Shown: piece by piece, positions 24,701 through 33,959 of the stretch
Layout: every line of letters starts with the position of its first letter
Numbering within the stretch: the stretch's first letter is position 1
Source: Aquila chrysaetos chrysaetos
Taxonomy: Eukaryota; Chordata; Aves; Accipitriformes; Accipitridae
Reading direction: 5' to 3'
Length of the DNA: 64,000 nt
Assembly (NCBI RefSeq): GCF_900496995.4
Contig: NC_044006.1
Coordinates: forward strand, 39,693,120-39,757,119
The notes under the pieces: generated by a model
The model's database searches: none
Seen by the model: only the letters and a program-made list of their open reading frames with translations
What the model was told of the DNA's origin: nothing
Program-made: the position numbers and the translations under genes

Positions 24701-26194
24701 TAGCAGAAGGAAAGAGCATTGCTCCGTCTTTGTAATCTAATAAACTTAATAGGTTTTGAATGGCTTTTTGATTAAGGAATAAATAGCTGATCAAAAATTT
24801 ATGAATATGAGTCCTTCTTTTGACCAACCTCAGCACAGACCTGGTTGCACTAGAGAAAATGGCTTTTGGACCACAGCTGAATCCGCTGAATGTCCCAGTG
24901 AGATTATTTGTGCCATCAAGCATTGCCTCCTAACCCATCCCTGAGTTTCTATCAGCATGGGCACTGCTGACAAAATGGTTGTGTACATTTACATGTACTT
25001 AGCAAACGTGTAGGATGGCTCAGCAGTGCCCTGGAACATGGTCTGGCTTTCCTTAGGAAGGTCCATTTATTTTTTGACAAATGAAGTAGATAGATACATT
25101 AGTGGCATTATTTGTCAGCCTTTATATATGTTATACGTGTCGAGTCAGTATTTCAAGGTACTGCTAGTTCCTTTTTTTTTTTTTTTTTTTTAATAGTAGT
25201 TAAAACAGTTCTTCTGAAATGGCGGCTGTGGTAAGTCTTTTGGTGAGTGGTGCAAGAGGCAGCCTCATGCTTTCTCATCAAAAAACATTCATACAAATGG
25301 TTCAGACTATTTTACTGTTTGGGTATAGTCTTGGGTATAGCGTTAGTTGTGCTGCTAACCTGGTGAAAAACATTGGAATAACGCCATAGGATTGCTTCCT
25401 CTGTCTGCACTTGTGCAGCTTTGCATATTCTTGCTTCACACACAGTGCAGGTTGTCTGCCAGGTTGCTATAGGCCTCAACAGTGACACAGCATGCGGAGA
25501 GGAACCCATTAGACATGTGAAACAGCAGAAGTAGAATGCACCACAGTCTCCTCTCTGTCTAACAGATACATACGTGTAGGCTCAAATGATCTTAAGTCGT
25601 CTGATTTAGTTATGCCATTTTTTTAATCTTAGGTCTTTTTGGTCAAACTAGTCTTTGAATTAAAACTAAATAATAAAAACATTTCTACTCAGGAAAGCAA
25701 CTGTCCATGTGAGATTGTCTCTAATGGTCTTTAACATTTGGATCTCTTACTTGTAGTTTCACTGGAGGTTCTCCAAAGAAGACATGCACAACAAACATAT
25801 GAAGAAATCCATGAAGACTAAATTAAGTACTAGGGAGAAGCAAATGGCAGAGGAGAAGCAGGAATTCGAAGTCACAGAGAACACAAGAAACTTAGAAGCA
25901 CAGATCTTAACAGTAGCCAAGCCTGATCCAGAAGAGCAGCTGGACGATGTCATAGACTTGGGAGACGAGGTAGCAGGGACCAACGACAGAGGTACCCATC
26001 GCGACGGGGCGTCAGAAGAAACATGTCCTGCCAGTTACGATACTGATGACAATGACGTGCAGGTCTGCCTCAGCCAGAGTACGTCTGGCTGCTGTGTGGA
26101 TCAGGTAACAGAGGGGGGAGACTGTGCTCCAGTATCGGACAGCTGCAATGGCAGCAGTGGGGCAGGGCTCGACATGGACTGCTCCTGTGAATAA
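595..26194 (+). CDS. RFTN1: Raftlin, C-terminal half, five exons (5' end outside window)
   Basis: Raftlin is a lipid-raft linker protein, anchored to the membrane by N-terminal acylation. It supports B-cell receptor signalling and has been linked to uptake of TLR ligands. The exons join as 595-798, 9835-9950, 20762-20865, 22290-22371 and 25757-26194. Every junction keeps the frame, giving 313 complete residues plus one split codon at the start. Recognisable blocks, in order: EIFTLFNKPK, SLEANWLEHMTDHFRKGG, DSLHGTMDGVF, GYDAIVVEQWTVL, GVEVQTDYVPLLNSL, YGWQLTCVLPTP, STKQIVFLQRP and the final-exon start FHWRFS. These closely match mammalian raftlin as I recall it. The acylated N-terminus lies upstream of the window. 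The C-terminal tail is acidic and diverged. No frameshift or premature stop was found. RFTN2 is a paralogue, but the neighbouring OXNAD1 and DPH3 fix this copy as RFTN1. Confidence 0.95.
4745..6441 (+). mobile_element. CR1 LINE, 5'-truncated, with decayed reverse transcriptase
   Basis: A non-LTR retrotransposon fragment in the sense direction of RFTN1. From the left it reads like the conserved CR1 lead-in to the reverse transcriptase (tactcagtgcctcctttgcc, then gtgctgagagagctc). It continues through the DEEKAVDVI block near 5270 and the reverse-transcriptase block SGVPQRSILGPVVFNNFIND around 5455-5515. It ends with the CR1 3' tail ATTCTATGATTCTATGA at about 6425-6441. The FADD-type catalytic motif reads FAVD near 5550, and the frame breaks repeatedly, so the element is dead. 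The left edge is approximate. Confidence 0.85.
7256..7345 (-). mobile_element. CR1 LINE 3' end, antisense
   Basis: The sequence opens with TCATAGAATCATAGAATCAT, the reverse complement of the CR1 tail, then ggttggaaaagacctttaag and tcatcaagtccaacc, the reverse of the standard avian CR1 3' UTR. Only about 90 bp are present, a typical 5'-truncated insertion. The right edge is approximate. Confidence 0.9.
8462..8512. repeat. Two adjacent hairpins sharing two bases
   Basis: The first hairpin has arms TTTGTTGT (8462-8469) and ACAACAAA (8481-8488), extended inward by GGC/GCC around an AAA loop with one C-C mismatch. The second has arms AATTTATTAT (8487-8496) and ATAATAAATT (8503-8512), perfect over 10 bp with a 6-base loop. 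No function is known to me. Confidence 0.7.
9835..9950 (+). CDS. RFTN1: RFTN1 coding exon B
   Basis: 116 bp, after acceptor TTTTCACAG and before a strong donor AAG|GTACGT. The first two bases complete the split Asp codon. It encodes SLHGTMDGVFLFEDVAVED and then SKTVQGYDAIVVEQWTVLK, a highly conserved raftlin block. It ends in phase 0. Confidence 0.96.
11290..11650 (+). mobile_element. Probable old CR1-like LINE fragment
   Basis: A degraded match to the 3' part of CR1-type elements. It contains phrases resembling 'ttcagcctggaacagagaag' and 'cagcagatctgtggaactcc', followed by a lysine/leucine-rich tail, the usual order in such LINEs. No terminal tail is preserved and the edges are uncertain. 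Confidence 0.45.
15589..15720 (+). other. Candidate cassette exon inside RFTN1 intron
   Basis: 132 bp, open in the RFTN1 phase (phase 0 at both ends). It is bounded by TCTTGCAG and a near-consensus donor ATG|GTAAGT. Its 44 codons would sit between WTVLK and GVEVQ without breaking the frame. The pyrimidine tract before the acceptor is weak, and I know of no raftlin isoform with this insert. Chance is a real alternative. Confidence 0.25.
20762..20865 (+). CDS. RFTN1: RFTN1 coding exon C
   Basis: 104 bp after acceptor TTTCCTAG. It begins GVEVQTDYVPLLNSLAVYGW in phase 0 and ends two bases into a codon at AACAG|GTAGGT. A second GTAGG lies 4 bases on, but only the first donor keeps the frame into exon D. 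This is one of the most conserved parts of the protein. Confidence 0.96.
20866..22289 (+). other. RFTN1: RFTN1 intron of about 1.4 kb
   Basis: GTAGGT...TCTTTTCAG. It contains a G-quadruplex-prone GGGA repeat at 21926-21949. Open frames around 21794-22193 on both strands are not similar to anything I know. Nothing else was seen. Confidence 0.85.
21926..21949 (+). repeat. GGGA-repeat, G-quadruplex-prone tract
   Basis: Five GGG runs separated by 1-4 bases on the + strand, within an RFTN1 intron. This satisfies the usual quadruplex pattern and would form on the sense RNA. Confidence 0.7.
22290..22371 (+). CDS. RFTN1: RFTN1 coding exon D
   Basis: 82 bp. The first base completes an Arg codon (AG|G), followed by EGNLSTKQIVFLQRPSLPQK and a lysine-rich end (AKKKESK). 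It ends in phase 0 at AAG|GTAAAT. The STKQIVFLQRP block is diagnostic for raftlin. Confidence 0.96.
22372..25756 (+). other. RFTN1: RFTN1 last intron, about 3.4 kb
   Basis: GTAAAT...CTTGTAG. It includes a 20-base T run at 25172-25191 and an A run near 24511. Otherwise it is AT-rich unique sequence; the 110-codon frame at 23660-23992 has no recognisable features. Confidence 0.85.
25172..25191 (+). repeat. Poly-T run (20)
   Basis: Uninterrupted T homopolymer in the last RFTN1 intron, about 570 bp upstream of the final exon. Confidence 0.95.
25757..26194 (+). CDS. RFTN1: RFTN1 terminal coding exon
   Basis: 145 codons plus TAA. It begins FHWRFSKEDMHNKHMKKS in phase 0 after acceptor CTTGTAG, matching the conserved start of the mammalian last exon. 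A charged, probably coiled stretch follows (KLSTREKQMAEEKQEFEV), then a low-complexity acidic tail rich in D, E, S, G and C, ending MDCSCE. The tail differs greatly from the human tail as I recall it, which suggests relaxed constraint. Confidence 0.93.
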   Translation, partial: FHWRFSKEDMHNKHMKKSMKTKLSTREKQMAEEKQEFEVTENTRNLEAQILTVAKPDPEEQLDDVIDLGDEVAGTNDRGTHRDGASEETCPASYDTDDNDVQVCLSQSTSGCCVDQVTEGGDCAPVSDSCNGSSGAGLDMDCSCE

Positions 26195-28195
26195 GACCTA
26201 CATTTCAAGGATCCTGTGAGTTGCTGATACTTTGCCAAGACAAAAGAACAGATTTTGCTAACCATCATCGCTAACTCCATTGCTCAATTCAGCATTTCTT
26301 TGGCATTGTACTTACTTTGCTTCTTAGCACACTGGTATCTTGATATTTTAAGTAACTACAGGGCCCGGGCTTCTTAACCCACAGAAATTAATTGCAGAAT
26401 TCTGTCCACTTTACAGAGTGGGAAATGCCCTATGCTATCTCCTGGAGCTACACTTTAAATTTAAAAGTAGGGACAGAAGACATACTTGGGTTTTTCTGTG
26501 ACCGACCTTAGCAAGCTAGGTTTATATCTAGGTCAGGGCAAACATTCCATGTGGTCAGATTTTACTCTATAATACTTTCTTGTCCACCTAACTTTGCTGG
26601 AGAAGTTATTGTGCCGTATGTTGTCTTGTCATTAAGCTTTAGTGTCATGAAAATGGTATTTGGGCTTAAACAGGCTGAAATTGGAAAGCTTAGGTAAGAT
26701 GGCTGTTATCTGTATTTATCTCAAATTGCATACTTACTGATGATACTGTCTTCTGAATTTTATTAACTTTTGCAGATCTTTAAGCAATAAGCAAATTGTT
26801 TGCCTACTTTAGGCACACTGGGTAAACAAACCCCATGGTAAATTTCTGTGAGGCAGATGATTCCAATATAAAATGCAATTTCCTATTCACTTGTGTTTAC
26901 GTTCTCTTTGCCAACAACAGTTTCTCAGTAGTTGTGGGGTGTTCAGAATATAGAAAAATGGGAAAAAAGGCAGGTAAAATGTACATCTTTCAGTGGCTAT
27001 CTTCACTAAAATTGGAATTAGATGTTACCTCCTGACCCTTGCAGGTGATTTTGCACCACTTCCTCACTGTTACAAAATATGTTGTGGGGAAGAAGTGAAA
27101 TTGTACACAAATAGCAGGGGTTGGTGGCCAACAAATGTCACTAAAAGACCTTACAAAATGCAAATACCTTAACAGAGGGGTTTTTTTTATACAAGTAACC
27201 ATATTTTGGGACTGATACCTAATGGAGTTCTATAAAATTACCAACATTTTTATGTTTGGAGCTACATTAAAATATTTACAAGTGAATGTACATGTGTAAT
27301 ATAGTTTCTGTGCCAATGCTCTCCAAGTACTTCAGTGTTCTTAAAAATGTAGGAAGTAGTTGATTCTCTCTTCTTAACCACCTTCATCCCTATTTAGAAG
27401 TGCTCAGGTAATGTGGGAACAAGATGAGAAATACATTCTAAATTCCCCTGCTTTTTGTGTTTCTAAACCAAGAACTCTGTAAGTGATTCGCTGGTTTTTC
27501 CCTTGACTGATTTGTGCCTGATAATTTTCCTTAGTCTTTAAATCAAAATGCTGTACAAAGAACTATGGTCTGTATCGAATGTGCACCTAGAGTGGTTCAA
27601 AAGCATCTTCCATGGCTAAAAATTACACAGTTGGCAGAACTTTGCAGAGAAGGGAAAAATCATACCACTTTGAATATTCATCTAATTGGGACAATGGCAC
27701 TCAAGTTTAAACCATTCGATTTCACACATACAAAGCACGGTGGTATTTTTTTCATTGGTTAAAGAGTTTTTTATTTTTAATTCAGTGGTTTAACCACAGG
27801 CATATACGTAACTTCAGTTTCTGGTGGTATTTTTCAATTATTTAATTCTGTTTCTTGAAATTAGACTGAAGTTCCAATAGCCTCAAAATTAGGTTGTTTC
27901 AGTTGTTCTACTTAATTACAAGGTCTCTGCTCTGTACAGTTTTAAGTACCTGTTTGCAGATTTTATTAGCATAAGATCCTTCTGACGGTTTCTATTTCAA
28001 GGACTAGCTTTGTATTAATCTTGTTTAAAAATATACTGTATTTAATGAACATTTTACTAGTAGAAAGTGTTGCAGTAGAAAGAACTGTCCAGATACTTCG
28101 GAATAGAAAGTGTTTATTGGATTGCAATTTGACCTTGTTTTACTGGATCCCAGCTGCTTACAAAACTAAAGAAAAATAAAGGTCATGAGGAGATT
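26195..28195 (+). other. RFTN1: RFTN1 3' UTR (inferred)
   Basis: Non-coding sequence after the TAA. The first clear AATAAA on the + strand that I find is at 28175-28180, so the transcript probably ends within about 30 bases of it. The end point is inferred from this signal only. Confidence 0.5.
28175..28180 (+). terminator. RFTN1: Putative poly(A) signal AATAAA of RFTN1
   Basis: AATAAA about 2.0 kb after the stop codon, the first canonical hexamer I see downstream. It is followed by mixed GT-containing sequence. Confidence 0.5.
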
Positions 28196-29866
28196 TCTTA
28201 TTTGTGGTACTTGCACAACTGCCAATAATTTGTCCCCAAAAGGAGGAACTCGGGGTCTCTTAAGTGGTGATGAAGGGAAGCTCCTTACTACTGAATTAGC
28301 AGTAGTTACTAGTGCTAGAGAACTGGCTACTTGGTTTTACGTCACCAGTCTGACAGAGCATGTAGGTGTCTATGAGGAAGTTGCACGTGTTTAAGTGAAA
28401 GCTTGATTTAAAACTTTGTTCCAGTAAGTGCCGGAGTGGCTTAGGGTTGGGAAGATTTGAAGAGAACTTTCACGGGTTTTCAGTTTAAAAGGGACAAACG
28501 GTTTTGGGTTTGTAGTCACATAATCAGTTCCAACTTGTGACTTTGAATTACTCTGAGTTAGTTCAGCTGTCTGGAGTCGTGCGCGTGCTTCCACCATGTC
28601 CCTGTCTCAAGTAAACAGAGAGGGCTTACATCACGTCCTAGGCGGATGTTACAGATGGGATGAGGGCTGGGGAAGGCAGGCTTGGGGCACAGCAGCAAGG
28701 CTCCGCAGCTGTTAACGTGTGTTTTATCTCAGCTGCCTTTTTGCCATTTGGGGCTTGAAAAAGCAAGACCACCAGAGAGGCCAAGGAAGTGAAAGCAAGC
28801 AGTCATCACCTTATTTGAAGCCTGAATGGAGAAGAGAAAGGGCTAGGCCAGAGCTTAACTCCTGCATCTCAAAACCCGACCAATGCAGGGAAATATGCCA
28901 ACAGTGGAGAGACCGTATGTGGGAGAAGCTGAAAGGGGAAGTTGGCTGCAGAGCTACAGCCTCCATCTTCAGCTCGGCGGGGGGGCGGGGAGGGGCAGGA
29001 CTCCATACTGACTTACCCAGAGAAGCCCCAGCTCCATAGCGGGGTTTGTCACCCCCAGCAGAAGGCGGAGAGAGAAGCCAGGCCCTTTCCTTTCCCACAG
29101 AGAGCCACCATCTTAAGCCCAACCTATTTTTTTCCCCCCAAACTAGGCAGACTCTCCCAGTAAGGATGCAAACTGATCTTACCATGCCTCTCTTGTGAGG
29201 GAAGGAGACACCAGTGAGTATTGCTGGCATGCCTAGGGAAGGAGTTGATGGGTTGCGCTGCCACGTGTTACCGATGTTGGCTGGGCACAGTGAAGCACGA
29301 CAGCAAACGCAAGTGGCACTTTGGTGTATTTTAACATGAACACCTCCTTGATAGACCAACAAAACTCACGTGTGTGGACCAGCCCCGAGAGCTGCCTGCC
29401 TTTGAGGGAGGAAGACGCGAGCTACTCTGTCGGGAGAAGGAGTTACACGTGCTGGTGTTTAGAGGAAGTGGTCACCTGAACAAGGTGACAATTGTTAAAT
29501 GGAATGAGTTCAAAGGAGAAAATCCAGCTCAGACAAGTGAAGAAATGTCAAAGGCTGAATGAAGATGGCAAAGAGGAGTAGCTGAATTAAACGAAGGATG
29601 GAAAAGGGGTTTTATATTGAAACAAACAGTGGGGGGCAGGGGCAGAAGGGTAGAACTAAGATGGATGGGAAGTCCAAAATGTTGAAGCACCATAAAAATA
29701 AGTTTATGCAGAGTTTAGGAGGGGTTAAATGCACAAACGATTTGACTGGCACTTCATCTTGCATAATTTCTTTGATTATTGGATCTGTGCACTTGAAAAT
29801 GGTGTAACTGAAATAGCTCAAAGTAGCTTTAACATATGCATGGAAATGAAGCTAAGAACAAAACAA

Positions 29867-29887
29867 TTTTTTTTTTTTTTTTTTTTT
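29867..29887 (+). repeat. Poly-T run (21)
   Basis: Uninterrupted T homopolymer in the intergenic interval. Confidence 0.95.
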
Positions 29888-30330
29888 CTTTCCTAATTTG
29901 GCTTCTCTATCAGCCTCAGTTTCTGAGGTGAGCAGGGGAAGGGCTTTGCATTGGGATACCCTGCTTTTTCTTTGTAGTTGCTGTGACTCTCTACATTTGC
30001 CTCAGGGAGCCAATTATAGGGCAGAAATAAAGCACGATCAGCTTTTCATGCAGGAATTTCATCCTCCCAGAACTGAAGAGTATAAGAACAGCAGACACTA
30101 ATTTCTTGCTGATAAATGCTTCTCAAAAGTATGAGGAATGCTGGCTAACAATACCAACGCACCTATGAATTACGAGTTGTAGATGCAATTCATATGTCTC
30201 CAAGGCTGTTGGTGGAGATTTGCTTCTGGCTTTAAAAGGCGATCCTTGCCAAAGCCTCCATCAGCAGAAGGGTGCCTGTGGTGCTGAATGTGGCAGTCGA
30301 CTCTAATCAGTACCTTACCTGTACGCTGAA

Positions 30331-30347
30331 GGGGGGGGGGGGGGGGG
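30331..30347 (+). repeat. Poly-G run (17)
   Basis: Uninterrupted G homopolymer in otherwise AT-rich intergenic DNA; its exact length is prone to sequencing error. Confidence 0.9.
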
Positions 30348-30862
30348 CTTGTCAATTTAAGAAGTTCTGTTATTCACTCTAAAAGCACCCTACTAACTAA
30401 AATGATGTAATAACTGAATAGCCACTCTTTTTTCAGTTAATTAATGCAAAGCCTATAGGAATCCTTCATATTCATTGTACCAGATGAGCACACAGGAAAC
30501 TGGTAAAATAAATGTCACAGGAAGAAGACGACTCAGTCCAATAAGGCCGTAACACCAGGTAACTCACAAACCATCTCACTAAGTTTAAATATAAATGTAT
30601 AGATGGACTTGTATCTCACTCCTCATATTCTGTTGTGCAAAAAAAAAAGTATCAGTCTACTTTTTCTCCTTTAGCTGATGACACAAGTCTAAGAGGAGTA
30701 AACATTTTCTAAGATTACATGTTATGATTTGACAATGTGATGAGAATATTTCTCCAACGCTGTAGCTGCTGAACAGCAGGAGTTGCTCTCTGTTCCCACC
30801 AGTGTAGGCTATAGCGCATTTATTTATTTGTAGAGCATGTTTATATAGGTTAATTTTCCTGG

Positions 30863-30885
30863 TTTTTTTTTTTTTTTTTTTTTTT
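30863..30885 (+). repeat. Poly-T run (23)
   Basis: Uninterrupted T homopolymer, followed by a short TC-rich stretch. Confidence 0.95.
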
Positions 30886-31228
30886 CTCTTCATGTATGGT
30901 GGAGTCAGATTCAATAATAGACTTTAAGGTGAAACTTATGTTTCACAACAAGACTGCTAAACTCTAGAAAGAAGAGACTTCCAAAAGATTCTTAAGTGTC
31001 AACAGGAAAAGGCTATGGAGGAAGGGGATGCTAGCAACTTCCCTGGCTTCTTGGCTCAGAAATGGTATTTATGATCATTACCTGCATTATGAAATGAAGG
31101 TGTTCTCTGCCCTTTGGCAGGATAACAGCTCAAGGTAAGAAAACTTCTTGTTAACAGTAACTGAGGCTACTGGTATTTGGGGGTGGGGAGGTATGAAATT
31201 TTTTTCTCCTCTATCTTTTGGTGCAGAG

Positions 31229-31270
31229 TGTGTGTGTGGTGTGGGGGTGTGTGCACACGTGCACGTGTGT
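31229..31270. repeat. GT-rich alternating tract with 16-bp palindrome
   Basis: An imperfect GT repeat leading into the perfect palindrome CACACGTGCACGTGTG (31254-31269), which contains two CACGTG E-boxes. The alternating purine-pyrimidine pattern favours Z-DNA. Confidence 0.75.
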
Positions 31271-33334
31271 GTTTACTACTACTCTTCAAGGCGGGTGAGC
31301 CCATACAATTAAGGGAGATCTGTCCTTGCCCTATAGCACTCAATCTGAGTGTAACAGGGAATGACAGAAAGAGGTTAGAGAGAAAAGAGGATGATTACAG
31401 AAGCAAAGGGTTTTGAAATGCCTTTTGTTAAAATGGACATTTTGGTGCAAGTCTGAGGAGTGGTTTGTGAAAGAGATGTCATGTGGGCTGAAGAAAGCCT
31501 GTGCATTAAAGGGAAAAAAGGGTAAACCAGTTTATAATCCACTTAATGATTTAAAAGCCACAAGAAAAACAACATTTAAAAGCTTTTCAGAATCTTTTTA
31601 TCATTACACTGTTAAAACATGCAGGAGCCTAGTGCGTCATTTTTATTTTAGGGCACCGGTACTTCCTGATAGCAATGTATCGCACGTTTCTAGGAAAAAA
31701 AACACCCTGCTTCCTTCAAGCATCAAGCTCCGACATGTCAATTGTGATCTTTGTGAACACAAAACCCCCTTGGTTTTATTTTCTGTGACAAGCATGCTGT
31801 CCTATTTACATTCTAGAGTGAACAAATGAGGAACCATTCCTGAAATAGGGGTACTCAGAAAGAATCTTCCTCTCATTTGAGTAGGAGGGAATTTGATGAG
31901 ACATCCCCTCTGGGTCTGCAGTGACTGCTGAGGAGGCAAGTAATGTTAGCCTGCGCGTGGTACAGAAGCACAAACCTAAGTGGATGAGGCTGCAGGTACC
32001 AGAAGATGAAAACTTACGGGCAAACCCTCCTCACAGTACTTTCCCTAAAAGGCAACTCTTTAAGGTCCATCACTCAGAGTCACATCTTCCTGACTGAAAA
32101 TACAGCCTGTTTCCTTAAGTTCTGTTTGTTCTGAGCAGCAGTAAGCATGGATCTTTCTCTTTGATACTCAGAAAGCGCTAGGATAGTTTCAGTTCTTCAG
32201 TCAACTTCTCCAACAATTACAGTAGGATTCTTGTGCTGGGCACAAGCAAGGGCTTGTAGTTTCCTAGTTAGGCTGTCTCACTGGTTTTTGTAAGATGAGG
32301 TGAACGTGGATGCGGCAGTAGGTATCCTATAAGCTGTAAAATACATCAGAGACTCTGATACAAAGGTTACGACTAGAGGCTAAACTCAGCATACTGAAGC
32401 TGAAATGATTTCTTGGGAGAGCACTACAGCTGGGCTGGAGGCCTTTTTGGCCAAGCACTGGGAAGTTATGCTTGAAAAATGAAGTGCTTCACAACAACAG
32501 TACTGCTGCAGGCTGGAAATTGGGTGATGGGATCGGTATCCTTGTAACCTCTGTTTAAGGCAGAGCAGACAGATGCTGATGGCAAGAAACTTGCTGCATT
32601 ACCTGTTTGACTATTGTCTGAAACAGTTAAGGAAAAGAACCACTAACAAAGAGGCAGTCTTACGTGTTTAACTTTTTTAATAATTCAAAAATAATTTAGT
32701 ATTTTTAGTGATTTAAATGTTTCTTACTGAGGTCTTCAAATGTTTTAGTTTCAAATGTTTTTCAAATGGGAATCTCTACCACCTAAGGACTTGAACTGCC
32801 TATATAGATAATGAACTCATTATGGCTTTTTGTTAGTCTCATCGTTTCTGTGATGAGTTTTTCTACAAGTTGAGGGAAGAAGCTTCATTCAAGAAGAGCT
32901 TAGGTGTCAGCCATTACACCTAGAAGTACCCACATACCTTAAAAGAGCAAACTTTCCAGAGATTTTTTTCCAACCAAGCAGAACTGGTGCATCCTGGAGC
33001 CTTCTAGAACTCTGAACTGCAGCAGGATCACGGCAATTTCCTGTCTCAGCTATTGCTGGCCAGTGCTGCTTTGGAGGACGCGGCACATGCAAGCACAAGC
33101 TGGGTGGACTATCTCAGCACCAGCAAGGGATACAGGTTCACGTGAATAGCTCTGTACAGCTCTGTCAGAGGCTGACAGATTCTAAACACTTTTACACTCG
33201 ATACTTTTAACTCAGGTCTAAATAGGATTATGAAAAAATGTCTTTTACTGTCAACACAGTTGACTTAAACCACATAAAAGTTTTTTTTTTTCTTTTAACA
33301 AGAAGTTGCAAGAGAAGGAAGTCACCTCACAGCA

Positions 33335-33804
33335 ACTCTACTTCTATAAAAATATTTATTATACAGAACTGGGGAAGGCAGTGTGTTGACTCATTAGCAC
33401 AATAATTTGGAGCAGATTCAGAAGTTGTGGCCTGAATTATTATTTATTATAAACTGACCTGGCATTGCTGCACAACTAATTCTCTACACTGAAAGTCTTT
33501 CAAAAGCTGACTAACAAAACAAGTGTATAAAATGAAAATATACTGCTACCCATAAGAAGTAAGCAAACCATCAAAAAAACAGAACAGTTAATGTCTTTAA
33601 TATAAAAATCACTTTTTTTCCCCAAAAGCAGCAGCACTGTATTACAGGTGTATTATAGTTAAATTAAAGGAACACTATCATGATTGAGGACATCTTCATG
33701 TATGAAATAAAATCTTCCAAATAATTCATAGTCCATTTCTGTACATTTTAGCTTATCAAAATATACTGGAAACAAATAATACATTTTCTGTTCAGCAGGT
33801 GTCA
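33335..33804 (-). other. OXNAD1: OXNAD1 3' UTR (inferred)
   Basis: Sequence after the OXNAD1 stop on the minus strand. Minus-strand AATAAA hexamers lie at 33448-33443 and 33360-33355, so either could set the end. The lower boundary given assumes the distal signal. Confidence 0.45.
33355..33360 (-). terminator. OXNAD1: Putative poly(A) signal AATAAA of OXNAD1
   Basis: AATAAA on the minus strand about 445 bases after the stop. A second hexamer at 33443-33448 is an equally plausible proximal site. Confidence 0.45.
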
Positions 33805-33959
33805 CTACCACCATTTCTCAAAGAAAACACAGTTTCTAGGAACACCAATGTTAGACAGTTGTTTGGATATAGATTCTATCATTGGAGGTGGACCACAGAT
33901 GTACCATAAAGTATCCTTAGATACATGTTTTTCTAGATCCTTTTCAGATATTCTTCCCT
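33805..33959 (-). CDS. OXNAD1: OXNAD1 terminal coding exon
   Basis: 155 bp after acceptor TTTGTCAG. It completes a Glu codon and encodes [20 protein letters not shown], then the CGPPPM nucleotide-binding motif and a terminal FEKWW before TAG. This is the conserved C-terminus of the family. Confidence 0.96.

Larger units (their letters stand above)
28196..33330. other. Convergent intergenic interval RFTN1/OXNAD1
   Basis: About 5 kb between the two 3' ends. It holds a GC-rich patch (about 28.6-29.4 kb) with a 183-codon minus-strand frame, T runs at 29867-29887 and 30863-30885, a run of 17 G at 30331-30347 and a GT-rich alternating tract at 31229-31270. No gene can be supported. Confidence 0.7.
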
